A stretch of DNA of 48,141 nt from Sergeia podlipaevii (lineage: Eukaryota; Euglenozoa; Kinetoplastea; Trypanosomatida; Trypanosomatidae): positions 1 to 48,141 of the forward strand of contig JASANZ010002118.1 in the NCBI GenBank assembly GCA_030849805.1. Direction: 5' to 3'. This document shows positions 17,678 through 26,554 of the stretch, piece after piece (positions within the stretch are counted from its first letter, which is position 1; each line of letters starts with the position of its first letter). A program made the position numbers and the translations under genes. Below the pieces are notes generated by a model that was not told where the DNA came from, made no database searches, and saw only the letters and a program-made list of their open reading frames with translations.

Positions 17678-19360
17678 TCACACTAGCGCATGAAAAAACG
17701 CAGCCAGTACAAAAGACAACAGTACAACAGGCCCACAGCGTAGCGTGCTACCAACCCCAACCAAACTCACCATATTGCTTGTCAAAACAGTAGGCAAGAA
17801 TCCATACATGGTGCAGAGCGGAAAGCAAAAGGCAGCTAGCTGGGTAATCGCAGGCGAGGCCAGACCACACAAGGACGCGTTAAAAAGTAATACGCCAGCG
17901 GACGTCGCACCGACACGCAGTCGCACGTACTTTTCCAGATGTGAGCGATCTTGAGCGCCTCCGACAATGGCAGTCCGCTTGTCAACGATCTTTGCCACGT
18001 AGTGAGCACCTGCAGCCACGCACGCTACCAGGTAGAGACACATTAGATGCACCACACACGCGGGGATTAAGGGAAAGGAAGATAAAAATATGGTACACAA
18101 AATCCAGTCAATACCAATATGAGACTCTCGTTGAATAATATAAAGCAAAATCTCAACTACCCATGCCAAGGAGAGCACGCAGCACGCAGTAGCGAGCAGC
18201 ACGACGAGACAATACGTGCGCCGCGTCTCTGGCGACACACTCTCGCATGCCTGCAAGTACGCGTACTCCTTTTCTAGCTGTGTCGCCTCTAGACAAAGCA
18301 GAGCATCCTTTGTGTTCAGTCGTGCCACTTGTGCTCTTGCTTGTTCCTTGGCGAGAGCATCTCCTCTATTTGCGGCCGTAGTCATCGCAACTGTGGCCGC
18401 GCATCGTTCATCTCTCACCTGATGGCACGCGGCAAGCACAAGTATGATGTCTTGATTCAGCACATCCCTCGCACGTGCCAGCTGCCCTGCTTCCATCAAA
18501 CGCGGTCTCTGCTTGTAGTAAGAAATAAGAAAAACTGGTAGCGCGATGACCCCGATACCACCCAGCACCGCAACCGCGAGCACCCAACTCAGCAAGCACA
18601 GCACTCCCACAAGGAAGAGTTTAAACGGGGCCCTCTTCGACTCTGTTGGTGGCCATTCAAAGCGCTCATGCTTTGCATCCGGCGTCGGCCAAGAATAACC
18701 GGCGCACAGATAAAGAAGCATAAAGCCACCCACCACCGCTATAGTAGCGAGGAATGTCGCTCCTGCAATAACAAACTGCCGCCGCCGGCCTTGTGGGCAC
18801 AAGTACCCATCGAGCTCGCTCTCGTATGGGCCTGCTTCCTGCCCATTTTCAGGCGGCAGCGGGTGCGGCTGTGTGCCCCCCTCTTCGGACAGCAGCGCTA
18901 CAGCAGAGCCGTTGAGCCTCAAGGTCCTGGACGAGTAATAGTAAGCAATGGCAAAGGTGCACACCATGCAAAGCAATGCAACAAGCACAAAAGAGAAGAT
19001 AAAGAAGAAGGTGTTGGAGTTAAACCGGTGCGATGGCGGAAGTGGATGCCACTTGCCCTCAGCGTCCTGCCATCTATCCGCCGGCCCTCTGATCAGTATC
19101 TCCGCCGGCAGTAAAAGCAAGATGACGCACCCTACGGCCGCGATCAGCACGGATGCACATATAGAAAGCACTGTTCCCCCGCATGGCACCTTGCTAAATG
19201 TAGAGGCGCTGCTGCCATTCTGATCTAATCCCTCCTCCTCCTCTTCCTCGCCGTCTTCGTCACGCCTTGCGCCGGTATCGGAGAGAATAAGCGCGAGCAG
19301 GGCGAGAAAAGCAACTGTAGCAAACCCGCATAATATGGCCAAGCAGTCGTCTACTATCAT
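17678..19360 (-). CDS. Multi-pass membrane protein, LMBR1-like
   Basis: 560 residues from the ATG at 19360. I count about nine hydrophobic segments: 5-27, 61-88, 117-141, 196-221, 247-283, then after a hydrophilic helical stretch (about 290-375, with repeated Ala/Arg/Glu) further ones at about 385-410, 420-455, 490-515 and 525-558. The segment GGIGVIALPVFLISYYKQRP (268-287) resembles the conserved LMBR1/LMBRD core (GxGxxALPxxLI followed by RP), and the 5+4 layout with a central helix fits that family, whose members include lipocalin-receptor-like and lysosomal cobalamin-associated proteins. An acidic Glu run (38-43) lies in the first loop. The role is unknown; endosomal or surface membrane location is possible. 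The acceptor at 19388-19389 places the leader at 27 nt, supporting the start. Confidence 0.7.
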   Translation of the reverse strand: MIVDDCLAILCGFATVAFLALLALILSDTGARRDEDGEEEEEEGLDQNGSSASTFSKVPCGGTVLSICASVLIAAVGCVILLLLPAEILIRGPADRWQDAEGKWHPLPPSHRFNSNTFFFIFSFVLVALLCMVCTFAIAYYYSSRTLRLNGSAVALLSEEGGTQPHPLPPENGQEAGPYESELDGYLCPQGRRRQFVIAGATFLATIAVVGGFMLLYLCAGYSWPTPDAKHERFEWPPTESKRAPFKLFLVGVLCLLSWVLAVAVLGGIGVIALPVFLISYYKQRPRLMEAGQLARARDVLNQDIILVLAACHQVRDERCAATVAMTTAANRGDALAKEQARAQVARLNTKDALLCLEATQLEKEYAYLQACESVSPETRRTYCLVVLLATACCVLSLAWVVEILLYIIQRESHIGIDWILCTIFLSSFPLIPACVVHLMCLYLVACVAAGAHYVAKIVDKRTAIVGGAQDRSHLEKYVRLRVGATSAGVLLFNASLCGLASPAITQLAAFCFPLCTMYGFLPTVLTSNMVSLVGVGSTLRCGPVVLLSFVLAAFFHALV

Positions 19361-19899
19361 TCCTCTAGATTAATATATCTATTATTTCTGTTAAAAGCAA
19401 ATTCCGTGTGTGAATGTGAAAGAAAAGAAAAAAAAGAACTTGCGGTTTGCTCGCGACACCGCTAGCAATAATAGCAGTTGGCTTACCTTTGAGTATACGA
19501 GATGTACTGACAGCAACAACAAAATAGATTTAAAAAACAATATTCGAACGCACTTTTGTCATTTTTTTTTTTCCTCCTCGATCACCCTTCTCTTCAAAAT
19601 AGTTTTTGTGAAGAATATGTATATACTCCTCTCACAAGTACTATATTCACAGAAAGGGGAAAAAAAAATACGAAGTAGAACAAAATAGAAGAACAAAGCG
19701 CAAAGGGAGGGAAGGAGTGACAGATGTGATGCAGTGGCAGCCAGAAAAAAAAAAGAGAAAAAACGGATTTAATACCATCAAAAAAAAAGAGAAACTTGTC
19801 AGTCGTGTTTTTCTTTTCCACTTCTGTGTGTGTGTGTGTGTTTATTGTAATTTTCCAACACTACATTTGCAGCTCACGAACACTTACGCTGTGTCAATC
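19361..19899. other. Intergenic spacer
   Basis: No gene seen. It has A/T-runs (19562-19573, 19661-19671, 19744-19760, 19779-19790), a GT repeat at 19826-19839, the LMBR1-like acceptor at the left end, and the ARL2 3' end at the right. Confidence 0.5.
19388..19436 (-). promoter_or_regulatory. Spliced-leader acceptor of the LMBR1-like gene
   Basis: Minus strand: a pyrimidine tract (TTCTTTTTTTTCTTTTCTTT) is followed about 30 bases later by TTTTAACAG at 19389-19388, then 27 bases to the ATG. Confidence 0.6.
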
Positions 19900-20460
19900 T
19901 CAACTAGCAAAGTACATCCGCTGTGAGACATCCTTCACCATCCACTCCATCCCTTCCAGAAGACCCTCGCCCGTCATGGCACTGCACGCACAAAGATAAA
20001 CGTGGCGCTTTCCCTTTCGAATGGTGTCTACGTCAAGAATTTTTTCTATCTCTGCCGGTGAGAGAGCAGTAGGGATGTCTAACTTATTGAGAAAAATCAG
20101 CAAACTAGCCCCAGCGAGCCGCTCCTCTTGCAGAAGACTATGAAGCTCCCTCTTGCAGTCCTGCAGCCGCGCCGTGTCGTTGCTGTCCACCACCCATATG
20201 AGTCCGTCAGTGCTCTCGAAGTAGTTACGCCAGTAGCTACGCAGAGACTGCTGGCCACCGACATCCCACACATTGAGCGTGCAGCCACGGAAGGTGAAGG
20301 CAGTAATTTGGAATCCCAGCGTTGGACTGATGGAGCTAGTGTCCTTGCCACAGAACTTTTTCACGCAGGTCGTCTTGCCTGCATTATCAAGCCCTAGCAT
20401 CAAAATACGCATCTCGCGCTCCTTGCGTTTCGTCTTCTTAATAATGGATAGCAGCCCCAT
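19900..20460 (-). CDS. ARL2: ADP-ribosylation factor-like GTPase ARL2
   Basis: 186 residues from the ATG at 20460. The protein follows human ARL2 closely from memory: [20 protein letters not shown] at the start, P-loop GLDNAGKTT (23-31), switch I threonine in SPTLGF (T47), G3 WDVGGQ (65-70), [20 protein letters not shown] (72-91), [15 protein letters not shown] (109-123), NKLD (125-128) and a CSAMTGEG base-binding loop (159-166). ARL2 acts with cofactor D in tubulin folding and microtubule biogenesis and carries lipidated cargo with UNC119/PDE-delta-type effectors; in trypanosomes a role in acetylated alpha-tubulin and cytokinesis has been reported, as I recall. NKLD instead of the common NKQD keeps the N-K-x-D rule. 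The ATG is fixed by homology; 17 further upstream codons are leader. The nearest AGs on the minus strand are at 20474-20475 and 20481-20482. Confidence 0.95.
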   Translation of the reverse strand: MGLLSIIKKTKRKEREMRILMLGLDNAGKTTCVKKFCGKDTSSISPTLGFQITAFTFRGCTLNVWDVGGQQSLRSYWRNYFESTDGLIWVVDSNDTARLQDCKRELHSLLQEERLAGASLLIFLNKLDIPTALSPAEIEKILDVDTIRKGKRHVYLCACSAMTGEGLLEGMEWMVKDVSQRMYFAS

Positions 20461-21542
20461 CGTTTTTTTTTTCCTAATTGCTATAAATAAATATATATAG
20501 TTGTTGAACAAAAAGATGAAGCTACAAATTTACACTAAATGAAACAGTGTGTGTCAAATAGTCCCACCGTAGCTGAGGCTTGTTGATTTACTTATTTTAA
20601 TATTTTCACTCCTATAGCGGGGAAAACTGAGCAACAGTCAACTGAAGTAGATCAGTAAAAAAAATCTATAGCGATCACCAAAACGGATACCCCCGTCTTC
20701 AGGTCTGACTGGTGTTCCGCAATATAGATACACCTATTCGTAGCAAAAAAAAAAAAAAAGAAAGTAAGATAATAATATGTTGTTCAACATCATGCGCTGT
20801 ACCCCAAGATGCTAGGGGCAGAAACATATTTTCAAAGAAAAAAAAAAATGAAGCCCGCACACCCACCCATTACCCTGTAAAATTAAGCATGCACTCTCTG
20901 CGTCCCTCCCGAGTTGCACATGAGAGAGAAAATGCTTTTGCTCTAATATGCGTTGATCTGCATTCTTGCAGCATGTTCTCGACTTGTTGTTGTTGTTGTT
21001 GTTGTTGTTCTTTCAAACTCCTACGCTTAGTGCGTTCTTCTCAGAAAAAAAGGCGTGCTATTCATGTATGCTTGGTTCTGAGTTTAGACATGCGTCTGCT
21101 CGTTAAACCATTCTTTAAAAAAAAAATTCTTACAACAGCATACCCGGTCGAATGTGTGTATGTATTTGGGATTTTTTTCTTAAAATAAAAGAGATTGTTT
21201 GCCTCTACTTTTTCCTTTTTTCGTTTCTTCTTCCTTGTCTTCTCATTTCAATCAATGACATTGAAAATCACAGAGAGAATAAGATGAAAAAGGGGCAAAA
21301 TATGTCAACCTTTGGTAATCCCCCTATTGAAAAATGCTACTGATGAGCTGCTACAATACTATTTAAATGTTTATATGTATGCACACATACAACAATGCCC
21401 ATGTTCGCTCTAATGTCGAGCGAACAACAAAGAACGACTTTGCTTTGTCTAAATTGTAAAAGAGGACTCTTCCGTCTTTTATATATGAAGTGAGAGATTA
21501 CGTCGTGTGGCACAGAAGACAGCCATTGAAAACTATATGTAT
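20461..21542. other. Intergenic spacer, no gene seen
   Basis: About 1.1 kb. It holds A-runs (20746-20760, 20840-20850, 21114-21126), a (TTG)n stretch at about 20984-21008 and no supported frame. A 158-codon plus-strand frame is antisense to the transcription unit, low in complexity and broken by poly-Lys, so I do not call it. Confidence 0.5.
20984..21008. repeat. (TTG)n trinucleotide repeat
   Basis: Eight TTG units on the plus strand, a CAA repeat in the leftward transcript, in the spacer upstream of ARL2's neighbour. A similar TTG repeat lies at about 32912-32933 in the other arm. Confidence 0.88.
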
Positions 21543-21902
21543 TTACCACCATGCAGCATGGCGGATGCTGTGATCGTAGTACTCGTTGGCCTTGTGGAAA
21601 CCGTGCATAAAAAAGAAGATGGGGAAGAGGGACAGCACGTAGAACTGAAGCATGTTGTACATCCAAGTACCCCAGCGAGAGCCAATGGAAAAGTAGGTGC
21701 GCACCTGCATGAAATCAGAGTAGCGCTGCTCTACACCAGCCACATCCCAGGCCTTGTTGAAGTCGCGCTTGCCGTACTTGGACTCGGTGGTCTCGTACTC
21801 AAGGCGGCGCTTCTGCTCAGTGCGACCCCAGCCGTAGAGCGTGGGGCCAGGGCGAGCGGGGGCCTTGTTGATCTGGCTACGAAGGAGGGAACGGCGGAGC
21901 AT
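21543..21902 (-). CDS. Small putative mitochondrial membrane protein, tandem copy 1
   Basis: 119 residues from the ATG at 21902. I do not recognise it. The N-terminus (MLRRSLLRSQINKAPARPG) is basic and Ser/Leu-rich without acids, typical of a mitochondrial presequence. A single hydrophobic segment lies at about 81-100 (MYNMLQFYVLSLFPIFFFMH), and the tail is short, aromatic and His-rich, ending in Trp-Trp. This layout suits a supernumerary respiratory-chain or ATP-synthase subunit, which is inference. The neighbouring gene at 22620-22979 encodes the same first 80 residues exactly; seven differences fall at 81, 97, 102, 106, 108, 112 and 116. The two leaders and spacers are unrelated. Candidate acceptors (ACAG then CAG) lie at 21915-21912, giving a leader of about 10 nt. 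Confidence 0.8.
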   Translation of the reverse strand: MLRRSLLRSQINKAPARPGPTLYGWGRTEQKRRLEYETTESKYGKRDFNKAWDVAGVEQRYSDFMQVRTYFSIGSRWGTWMYNMLQFYVLSLFPIFFFMHGFHKANEYYDHSIRHAAWW

Positions 21903-22619
21903 TTTGCTATCCTGCTGTTATAATTTTAAAAGGAAAAAGATAATACTTACCTTCTTGTTATGATATGCACACACTTTGCATTAAAAAAAAAAAAAAAAAA
22001 AGATGTATTCGAAGAAGATTTAAGAGAAGAAAAAAAGAGAGAAAGGAAAGCCAAAGATAAAAAATGATAACAGTTGCATTTAATGTGGCAAGGCACAAGC
22101 GTGAAGAACGGCACAGAAAGAAAGAAAGAAAAAAAAAACCCTGCAAAGTGCAACCGCACAACAGCGGAAACGGAGGGAGAGTGCAGGGGAAGAAGAGATG
22201 TCCGTGTAAGTCTTTAGAACGATTCCAACATATCACTATATTCAATATACGTTTCCTTAAAACACTCATAAAAAAGCACTCCCTAATTATAGAATACAGT
22301 GTTTGTTTGTATAATTGTTTTTCATTTTAAAAAAAAAAAAAGTAATCCCTAAATATATACTAACAATATTTGTTCCTCTCACTTTGCCCACTTGTCAAAC
22401 AAACACGCAATTTTTTAAAATTTTCCCCTTTTCCTTGCATTTCCCTCTACCTTGCGCTCTACAATAAAAAGTATAAAATGCCCGTCCGACGAAACGAAAG
22501 ACATGGGGTCTACTGCAAACGACAAGCAAAAAGAGCGTTCTCAAGATGCTCGAGTATATTCCTACATAAAAGTATATATATATATATATATATATTGGCC
22601 TACGATGGCCCAAAATCGC
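21903..22619. other. Spacer between tandem paralogues
   Basis: No gene seen. It holds the leader of copy 1 (pyrimidine-rich on the minus strand, 21925-21950), an A18 run at 21983-22000, further A-runs at 22131-22138 and 22329-22341, and the TA tract at 22573-22595 just past the stop codon of copy 2. Confidence 0.5.
22573..22595. repeat. (TA)n microsatellite
   Basis: Alternating T/A for 23 bases, beginning 25 bases past the stop codon of tandem copy 2, so it lies at the very start of that mRNA's 3' UTR. Copy 1 has no such tract at this position. Confidence 0.93.
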
Positions 22620-22979
22620 CTACCACCATGCTTCATGGCGGATGTTGTGATCGTAGTTCTCGAGAGCCTTGTGAAGGCCGTGCATGAAAATAAAGATGGG
22701 GAAGAGGGACAGCACGTAGAACTGAAGCATGTTGTACAGCCAAGTACCCCAGCGAGAGCCAATGGAAAAGTAGGTGCGCACCTGCATGAAATCAGAGTAG
22801 CGCTGCTCTACACCAGCCACATCCCAGGCCTTGTTGAAGTCGCGCTTGCCGTACTTGGACTCGGTGGTCTCGTACTCAAGGCGGCGCTTCTGCTCAGTGC
22901 GACCCCAGCCGTAGAGCGTGGGGCCAGGGCGAGCGGGGGCCTTGTTGATCTGGCTACGAAGGAGGGAACGACGGAGCAT
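22620..22979 (-). CDS. Small putative mitochondrial membrane protein, tandem copy 2
   Basis: 119 residues from the ATG at 22979, paralogous to the gene at 21543-21902. Residues 1-80 are identical, and over those 240 bases I find only one nucleotide difference, a synonymous third-base change in the third codon. The last 39 codons carry about 14 nucleotide differences and seven amino-acid changes (L81, I97, L102, L106, N108, N112, E116 here). Presequence-like N-terminus and one membrane segment are as in copy 1. The leader differs: AG at the end of TCTGAAG sits one base before the ATG, with an alternative after ACTGTAG about 30 bases upstream, following a T-rich stretch. The downstream (left) flank carries a TA repeat. 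As the upstream gene of the pair in transcription, it may be expressed differently. Confidence 0.8.
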   Translation of the reverse strand: MLRRSLLRSQINKAPARPGPTLYGWGRTEQKRRLEYETTESKYGKRDFNKAWDVAGVEQRYSDFMQVRTYFSIGSRWGTWLYNMLQFYVLSLFPIFIFMHGLHKALENYDHNIRHEAWW

Positions 22980-23416
22980 TCTTCAGAATACGTTGATGTG
23001 ATACAATCTACAGTAGAAGACAACAAAAAAAGGTAGGCAATGAATGAGAAGAAAGTGATAAGAAAAACAAAAGAATTCAGACGAGCGATCACATAACAAG
23101 ATGGAAGATATAGCTGATAGATAGCACAGAACAAAGCGGGAAACCTTGAAAAGATTCAAACATCCAAGGCAAACGTAAGTCATTATTGTGTATGTATATC
23201 AGTGTGGAAAACAGACCCCACAACTACCCTGAAAAGGAGAAAAAAAAAAAAGCATCGATAGCTCTAGTCACGGCTGTGAAAAGAGAAGAGAGGAAAAAAG
23301 TACGGTGCTCCTCGAGGTAGTTGTGGATGCACAAATTGTGGCCCAGTGACCCACTCTACAATTGGCATACAATATGTAATAGCTTCAAAGCGCAGTACTT
23401 GTGAATTGAAAGTATG

Positions 23417-23452
<36 letters not shown>

Positions 23453-23734
23453 GTTGGTATAGACCAGCTCTATTCCCCTCTTACTTTTTTTTGCTTTTTC
23501 TTTTTGCTCCTGTTGTAGTTGATGTCAATCGCTGAACAAAGACGATAGAACAGAACACCAAAAGAAAAGGTTCTCAGACGTTTCGCACAAGTCTGCCAAC
23601 TCTTCCCCTCGCGTGCTGTGAAACTCACGCCTCTTATGACTCGCTAACAAAGTAGAGGGAAAGAAAAGAGGGGAAAAAAGAGCGCACTCTCACGCATGGA
23701 ATCAATGAAGAATATCCAATTCCTGATGAAAGAG
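22980..23734. other. Intergenic spacer with TA tract
   Basis: No gene seen. It holds the leader of copy 2 at the left, an A-run at 23240-23250, the TA repeat at 23420-23449 and a pyrimidine-rich stretch at 23470-23512. It should contain the 3' UTR of the carrier-like gene. Confidence 0.5.
23420..23449. repeat. (AT)n microsatellite, 15 units
   Basis: Uninterrupted alternating A/T for 30 bases, about 285 bases past the stop codon of the carrier-like gene on its transcribed side. Confidence 0.94.
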
Positions 23735-24619
23735 TTAGTGCGCCATAAAACGGCGTCTGAAACCACCGTGGCCGCCCCTTCTCCCACTTGGGTCTCCGAT
23801 AGAGCCACCGAAGAATCGAAACACTGCATACGTGAGTGCAAAAGGAATGCATGTCTTGAAGGTAGTCTGGATGACCCCAGAGAAAAAGAAGGAAAGTCCC
23901 TCGCTAGTACCGACATTGCGGCACACACACCACGCCTCTCTGAACACTGCCGCCTCTCCAGACATGAATGTGGAAACTGTCTTCACGCCGCCGGAGCGCT
24001 CTCGTGAGACCAGCGAGGAATGAAACACATTCCGCAACGGTGCTGTTGCAAATGTCATGAAAGCGTGTGCCGTCAGTGCATCCCAAAAGTTTCTGCCAAA
24101 GGACTTCCCTCTATAGCTCTCTTGCTGCAGAAGGATAAGAGCCCCGCCGTGCCATATTATTGAAATCAGACTCATGGCCAGTGCGCCACAGAAAAACGAG
24201 TAGAAGCCGTAGTGTGCGCCACTCGTGCGCACGCAGTCAATCACCGATGCGTAGGAGCGCTGGTCAAGCGGACTGTATCGTGCGCTGCCGCCTCCCATGC
24301 GGCGCGCAATGGTCGCAACAAACGCCTTGCAGTTGCCGTGAAGAAGGCCACCGATCATAGCACCACCAAAGCCGCCGCCACCGCAGACATACCCACCATA
24401 CAAGAACGCCGTAGGGGCGGAAATGAGAAGTAGTTGCGATGGATTCATCAGCATACCACGATAGCGACTAACGCAGTAGTCCACCCCGTTCACCTGCTTC
24501 CATGACGCAGCCCCACTAATCGTGAAATGCTTGGTGAAATCTCTATAAGGGTAGAGCGTGAACGTGGTAAGCGTGGTCGCCAGATAAGACAGCGTAGCAG
24601 CGCCAATGATTGACGGCAT
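23735..24619 (-). CDS. Divergent mitochondrial-carrier-like membrane protein
   Basis: 294 residues from the ATG at 24619. The frame is open for 88 more codons, but these are a poly-Phe translation of polypyrimidine runs, and an acceptor lies at 24635-24636. The length and the scatter of Gly-rich hydrophobic helices (for example SYLATTLTTFTLYPYRDFTK at 11-30, a run of glycines in YGGYVCGGGGFGG, FFCGALAMSLISIIWHGG, FATAPLRNVFHS, FFFSGVIQTTFKTCIPFALT) suggest the six-helix mitochondrial carrier fold with three repeats. The canonical Px(D/E)xx(K/R) signatures are not intact: the first reads PYRDFTK with an extra residue, and the second- and third-repeat candidates lack the acid. It may be an outer-membrane or non-transporting carrier relative, or another multi-pass protein altogether. 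The C-terminus is Gly/Arg-rich. Confidence 0.6.
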   Translation of the reverse strand: MPSIIGAATLSYLATTLTTFTLYPYRDFTKHFTISGAASWKQVNGVDYCVSRYRGMLMNPSQLLLISAPTAFLYGGYVCGGGGFGGAMIGGLLHGNCKAFVATIARRMGGGSARYSPLDQRSYASVIDCVRTSGAHYGFYSFFCGALAMSLISIIWHGGALILLQQESYRGKSFGRNFWDALTAHAFMTFATAPLRNVFHSSLVSRERSGGVKTVSTFMSGEAAVFREAWCVCRNVGTSEGLSFFFSGVIQTTFKTCIPFALTYAVFRFFGGSIGDPSGRRGGHGGFRRRFMAH

Positions 24620-25215
24620 TGAGGGGGGAGGCCTCTTTGAGATAAGAACGGAAAAACAGCAAAAAAAAAAAAAAAAGATAGAGAAAGAGCCTGTGTTCCT
24701 AACGACAGTTTGTAGTTCGACGTTAAAGTGACGTCTCTCCTCCTTAAAAAAAAAAAAAAAACTAGATAGTTCGTGAGTGGCGTGTCGCCACAGCTTAGAA
24801 ACAGCAATAAAAATAAAGAAGTAGCAAAAAGTCAAAAAAAAAAAAAAAAAATGAAATGTGATTAGAAGAATGGCGCAGTGCATTTTTATTTTTATTTTTG
24901 GTAATGCGTAGAATAGTCGTTAATTATTCATCAAAGCATTAAACAGAAATTTAAAATGAAACAAGCATTGCTTTTCTTTTTGAAACTAAGATTTAAAAGG
25001 TGTTTAAGTGTCTAGATTCTTTCTAATGGGCATTCAATGAAGAAGAAAAACTTCCTCCAGGCATTCCCGCATGCATGCCTGTATGATATCTATGAAATAG
25101 TGTTCTAACGTAATACCCACCACGATGTGGCAGGCATCCCATTTTCTGAAAAATGCTCACATGGCTACAATTTATTTTTTAAAAAAAAGGAGCCCATTCA
25201 TCACTCCAGCCTCGA
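24620..25215. other. Intergenic spacer
   Basis: No gene seen. Three long A-runs (24661-24676, 24746-24760, 24834-24850) mark polypyrimidine tracts of the leftward transcript. The remaining part is AT-rich and probably 3' UTR of the 304-residue gene. Confidence 0.5.
24635..24676 (-). promoter_or_regulatory. Spliced-leader acceptor of the carrier-like gene
   Basis: Minus strand: T16 run, then GCTGTTTTTCCGTTCTTATC and CAAAG at 24636-24635, 15 bases before the ATG. It rules out translation of the longer phenylalanine-rich frame. Confidence 0.65.
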
Positions 25216-26130
25216 CTACACGGCATTGAAGACTCCAGACGCGCTAGCTGCGGGAAGGCACTGCCGCAGACCAAGACGGCCAGGCACCGTGAGCTGGTCT
25301 GCATTAAACAGCTCCCACTGCTCCGTTTCAACAAGCATGAAAAGATCTTTTTTCCCTATATTTGTCTTCTTTATTTGTAACTTGTTCACAAGCATCTGAT
25401 CTTGTGAGATCCACAAACCGTCATTGGGAAGATTTTGGAAATACGGATTTGCAGAGATGAACCCGGTCAACGCGTTACGGCCCTTTGGCGTCTCTGCCTG
25501 CGAGGTCTTCTGCGCGGAATGGTGCAGCAAAGCAGGATCAATCGGCTCTAGATCGGCTATGCTAATGACGTTATCAGTCAGGGTGATGCAAATCGCTTCG
25601 CTCCCTCCCTTCAACTTGAGAAAGCCAGATTCAAGAGCGGGGTGGTTAGGTCGCAGCCAAAACGGTGACTTAAAGCCCATGTCATTTGCTGCCGCTTGTA
25701 AGTTGTCTACCACTTCCTCACGAGAGAAGAAGAGCCCAGAGAGCGCGCACCGGGGGAAATACGTGGTACTCTGAGGCTGCACTGCTGGTGGCGTGTGTAG
25801 TGCACTTGCGTGGTAAAACTCGCGAGGGTCAAAGTCATCCACGGTGATCGCATCGTCGATGTACCTCTGCGCCAGGGGCAGCTTGACTGGCACAGCACCA
25901 TCCTTTACGTTGTCAGCATCCACTGACCACTTTGGGTAAAAGTGCTGAACCGATGCCTTAGCGGCGAACGCGTCATAAACTGAAGTGTGGTTCTCTTGTA
26001 AAAAACGAAGCAGCGCGATGGAATTGTGAGCCTGGAAGGGATAGGCACCCGCCCTCACATTGCACAGCTTTGTTAGCAACTGAGCTGTAGAGAGGGCCGC
26101 TGCAGCAGGGGCCTTCTTTCTGTACGACAT
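25216..26130 (-). CDS. Hypothetical conserved-looking globular protein, 304 aa
   Basis: 304 residues from the ATG at 26130; I do not recognise the family. It looks globular: mixed alpha/beta composition, few low-complexity runs, no membrane segment. The N-terminus (MSYRKKAPAAAALSTAQLLT) is basic and Ala-rich and could be a mitochondrial presequence. Patterns that may help identification are AYPFQAHNSIALLRFLQE (33-50), YFPRCALSGLFFSREEVVDN (about 124-143), SPFWLRPNHPAL, ICITLTDNVISIADLEPIDP and LFMLVETEQWELFNADQL near the C-terminus. A role in mitochondrial gene expression would suit such trypanosomatid-specific proteins but is a guess. The nearest AG (TTTAG at 26138-26137) leaves a six-base leader. 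It lies between a coiled-coil gene and the carrier-like gene on the same strand. Confidence 0.75.
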   Translation of the reverse strand: MSYRKKAPAAAALSTAQLLTKLCNVRAGAYPFQAHNSIALLRFLQENHTSVYDAFAAKASVQHFYPKWSVDADNVKDGAVPVKLPLAQRYIDDAITVDDFDPREFYHASALHTPPAVQPQSTTYFPRCALSGLFFSREEVVDNLQAAANDMGFKSPFWLRPNHPALESGFLKLKGGSEAICITLTDNVISIADLEPIDPALLHHSAQKTSQAETPKGRNALTGFISANPYFQNLPNDGLWISQDQMLVNKLQIKKTNIGKKDLFMLVETEQWELFNADQLTVPGRLGLRQCLPAASASGVFNAV

Positions 26131-26554
26131 GTGATGCTAAATGATGCTTGTGTGAAAAATGCAAGCTTACGCTGTATTCGGCACACACACACACACTGCT
26201 CTCTTCTACTGTCTGTGGCAAATCAGCAACGGGGTAAAAAAGAGAAAAAAAAAAAGGCGTGACCAACAGAAAATCAATAGACACAGTTGTGAGAAGTATG
26301 CAACATTCACACGACATGCACCAATGCGTACCTTCACAGATATATGAATAGTTAGCAGTTTGAAAGGGAAAAAAAAAATGCAAATAGCAATAGTACAGAT
26401 ATATATATATGAGTAAAGGTGACGCATCTTGAAGCAAACCATATAGCATGTGGTTCGCTCATTCAGCAGCCCCTGCCTCTCTCCATATGGAAACAAATAG
26501 TAGAGTAGCATTTGCGCACATCAAATGTGCATGCTGAGAATGATTGTCATCAGT
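26131..26554. other. Intergenic spacer
   Basis: No gene seen. It has a CA repeat at 26183-26195, A-runs at 26247-26255 and 26370-26378 and a short AT run at 26400-26411. Presumed 3' UTR of the 294-residue coiled-coil gene plus the leader of the 304-residue gene. Confidence 0.5.

Noticed and set aside
20712..21188. 158-codon plus-strand frame in a spacer
   Set aside because: Wrong strand for this arm, full of poly-Lys and Cys/Ser runs from A-tracts and the TTG repeat, no acceptor or recognisable domain.
22452..23036. 194-codon plus-strand open frame across tandem copy 2 (and a matching one across copy 1)
   Set aside because: Both are antisense shadows of the tandem paralogues. Their similarity to each other simply reflects the duplicated sense genes, and the frame runs through a TA repeat.
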